From: Candidatus Gastranaerophilales bacterium
Lineage (GTDB): Bacteria > Cyanobacteriota > Vampirovibrionia > Gastranaerophilales > Gastranaerophilaceae
DNA length: 64,000 bases
Assembly: GCA_944325945.1 (NCBI GenBank)
Contig: CALVBW010000018.1
Span: 1 to 64,000 of the forward strand
Reading direction: 5' to 3'
Shown here: piece after piece, positions 63,564 through 64,000 of the stretch
Numbering within the stretch: the first letter of the stretch is position 1
Layout: every line of letters starts with the position of its first letter
The notes under the pieces: model-generated
Seen by the model: the letters and a program-made list of their open reading frames with translations, nothing else
What the model was told of the DNA's origin: nothing
Database searches by the model: none
Made by a program: the position numbers and the translations under genes

Positions 63564-63812
63564 ATGAGATTAGACAAATTTTTAAAAGTATCAAGATTGA
63601 TAAAAAGAAGAACAGTGGCTAATGAGATATCCGATACGGGCAGAGTTCTGGTAAACGGGAATCCTTCAAAGCCGTCCAAACAGTTAAAAATCGGTGACAT
63701 TATTACAATTGAATATGCAAACAGAAAAGTCGAAGCAAGAGTTTTAAAAATTCCTGAAAATAATGTAAGTGTTCAGGAGGCATCCTCTTTATATGAGTTA
63801 TTGTCAAATTGA
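63564..63812 (+). CDS. rqcP: S4-domain protein, RqcP/YabO-like
   Basis: An 82-residue RNA-binding S4 protein (RLDKFLKVSRLIKRRTVANE, LVNGNPSKPSKQLKIGD). Relatives (RqcP, Hsp15) bind the 50S subunit with P-site tRNA in ribosome rescue. Length and start fit RqcP; the longer basic tail of Hsp15 is absent. It is transcribed from the palindromic promoter with a likely leaderless start. Confidence 0.9.
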   Translation: MRLDKFLKVSRLIKRRTVANEISDTGRVLVNGNPSKPSKQLKIGDIITIEYANRKVEARVLKIPENNVSVQEASSLYELLSN

Positions 63813-63928
63813 CTTTTTAAAAATTTTCATTAAGTACATTTAAAAACCCATACAAACGGATGATTTTTCATGGATTTGTTAAGTAAATACTGAAAAATGT
63901 CCGAAAATATAACCAGAGGTATAAATGT

Positions 63929-64000
63929 ATGAAAATTAACGGCGGTGTAAGATTTGTAGAAAACGGTATCACGGCATCAATCAGGGCAATGCACGTGGAT
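63929..64000 (+). CDS. 5' end of an unknown gene, cut by the window end
   Basis: The frame from ATG 63929 begins MKINGGVRFVENG and stays open to the last base (24 codons). AGAGG lies about nine bases upstream. An ATG five bases earlier is out of frame and stops after four codons. The short start resembles the small protein at 41156. The remainder of the gene lies outside. Confidence 0.5.
   Translation, partial: MKINGGVRFVENGITASIRAMHVD

Overview
The window is AT-rich, gene-dense bacterial chromosome from a diderm. kdsA implies a lipopolysaccharide-type KDO pathway, and MurE carries the DNPR motif of meso-diaminopimelate enzymes. Two prepilins with the start FTLAEVLITLGII, RNase Y, very large AsmA-like proteins and many small lineage-specific membrane proteins fit best with gut Cyanobacteria relatives of the Gastranaerophilales/Melainabacteria (Vampirovibrionia) type. 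That placement rests on protein style, not on a marker tree, so I hold it at moderate confidence. There is no rRNA, CRISPR array, transposase or integrase. Five tRNA genes are present: initiator Met, Leu(CAG), Ser(GGA), a CAT-anticodon tRNA and Lys(CTT).

Layout. 0.1-3 kb (minus strand): leucyl aminopeptidase and a cell-wall amidase. 3-10.1 kb (plus): a tight run of ftsI/PBP, murE, a short nagA, ilvD and a GlcF-like Fe-S protein. The last of these carries three in-frame palindromic repeat copies. 10.1-15 kb: an XRE regulator, a prepilin, proC, rpmH-rnpA followed by an unknown gene, initiator tRNA, and an alpha/beta hydrolase. 15-21.1 kb: a six-gene minus-strand envelope operon (two TonB-C-like proteins, an FHA-like polytopic membrane protein, a VWA protein, a glycine-zipper exported protein, a small membrane protein) converging on a secreted VWA protein. 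This is the best candidate for an undescribed multi-protein system. 21-36 kb: small membrane proteins, a SIMPL protein, a YuiF-like transporter, an MCE protein, two giant AsmA-like proteins, an acetyltransferase, a flavoprotein, a glutaredoxin, a WG-repeat protein and an EamA transporter. 36-45 kb: tRNA-Ser and a CAT tRNA, each flanked by duplicated blocks containing a piece of the tRNA, around aroA, an orphan MalG-type permease, a U32 peptidase with a YqeG-type phosphatase, and a small polysaccharide islet (GT8, NDP-sugar nucleotidyltransferase, GNAT). 45-52.3 kb: malQ, a TPR/NHL protein, rny-ymdB-PHP, a degenerate pseudopilin and a LOG protein. 52.3-64 kb: gatB, a SIS protein, kdsA-MBL-pheS, an M16-like protein, an OmpA-like protein, a FliA-type sigma factor, a second prepilin behind a G9 tract, a CorC-type protein, a phosphoesterase, rqcP and a truncated gene.

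Most interesting signals: (1) a G9 homopolymer that separates a strong ribosome binding site and start codon from a prepilin frame, and that would join them if it were G10; (2) tandem and direct repeats that each carry the end of a neighbouring tRNA gene; (3) a palindromic repeat inserted in frame, three times, inside a protein gene; (4) the VWA/FHA-like/TonB-like operon; (5) several genes with a -10 box only six bases before ATG and no Shine-Dalgarno, suggesting leaderless mRNAs, two of them in palindromic divergent promoters.
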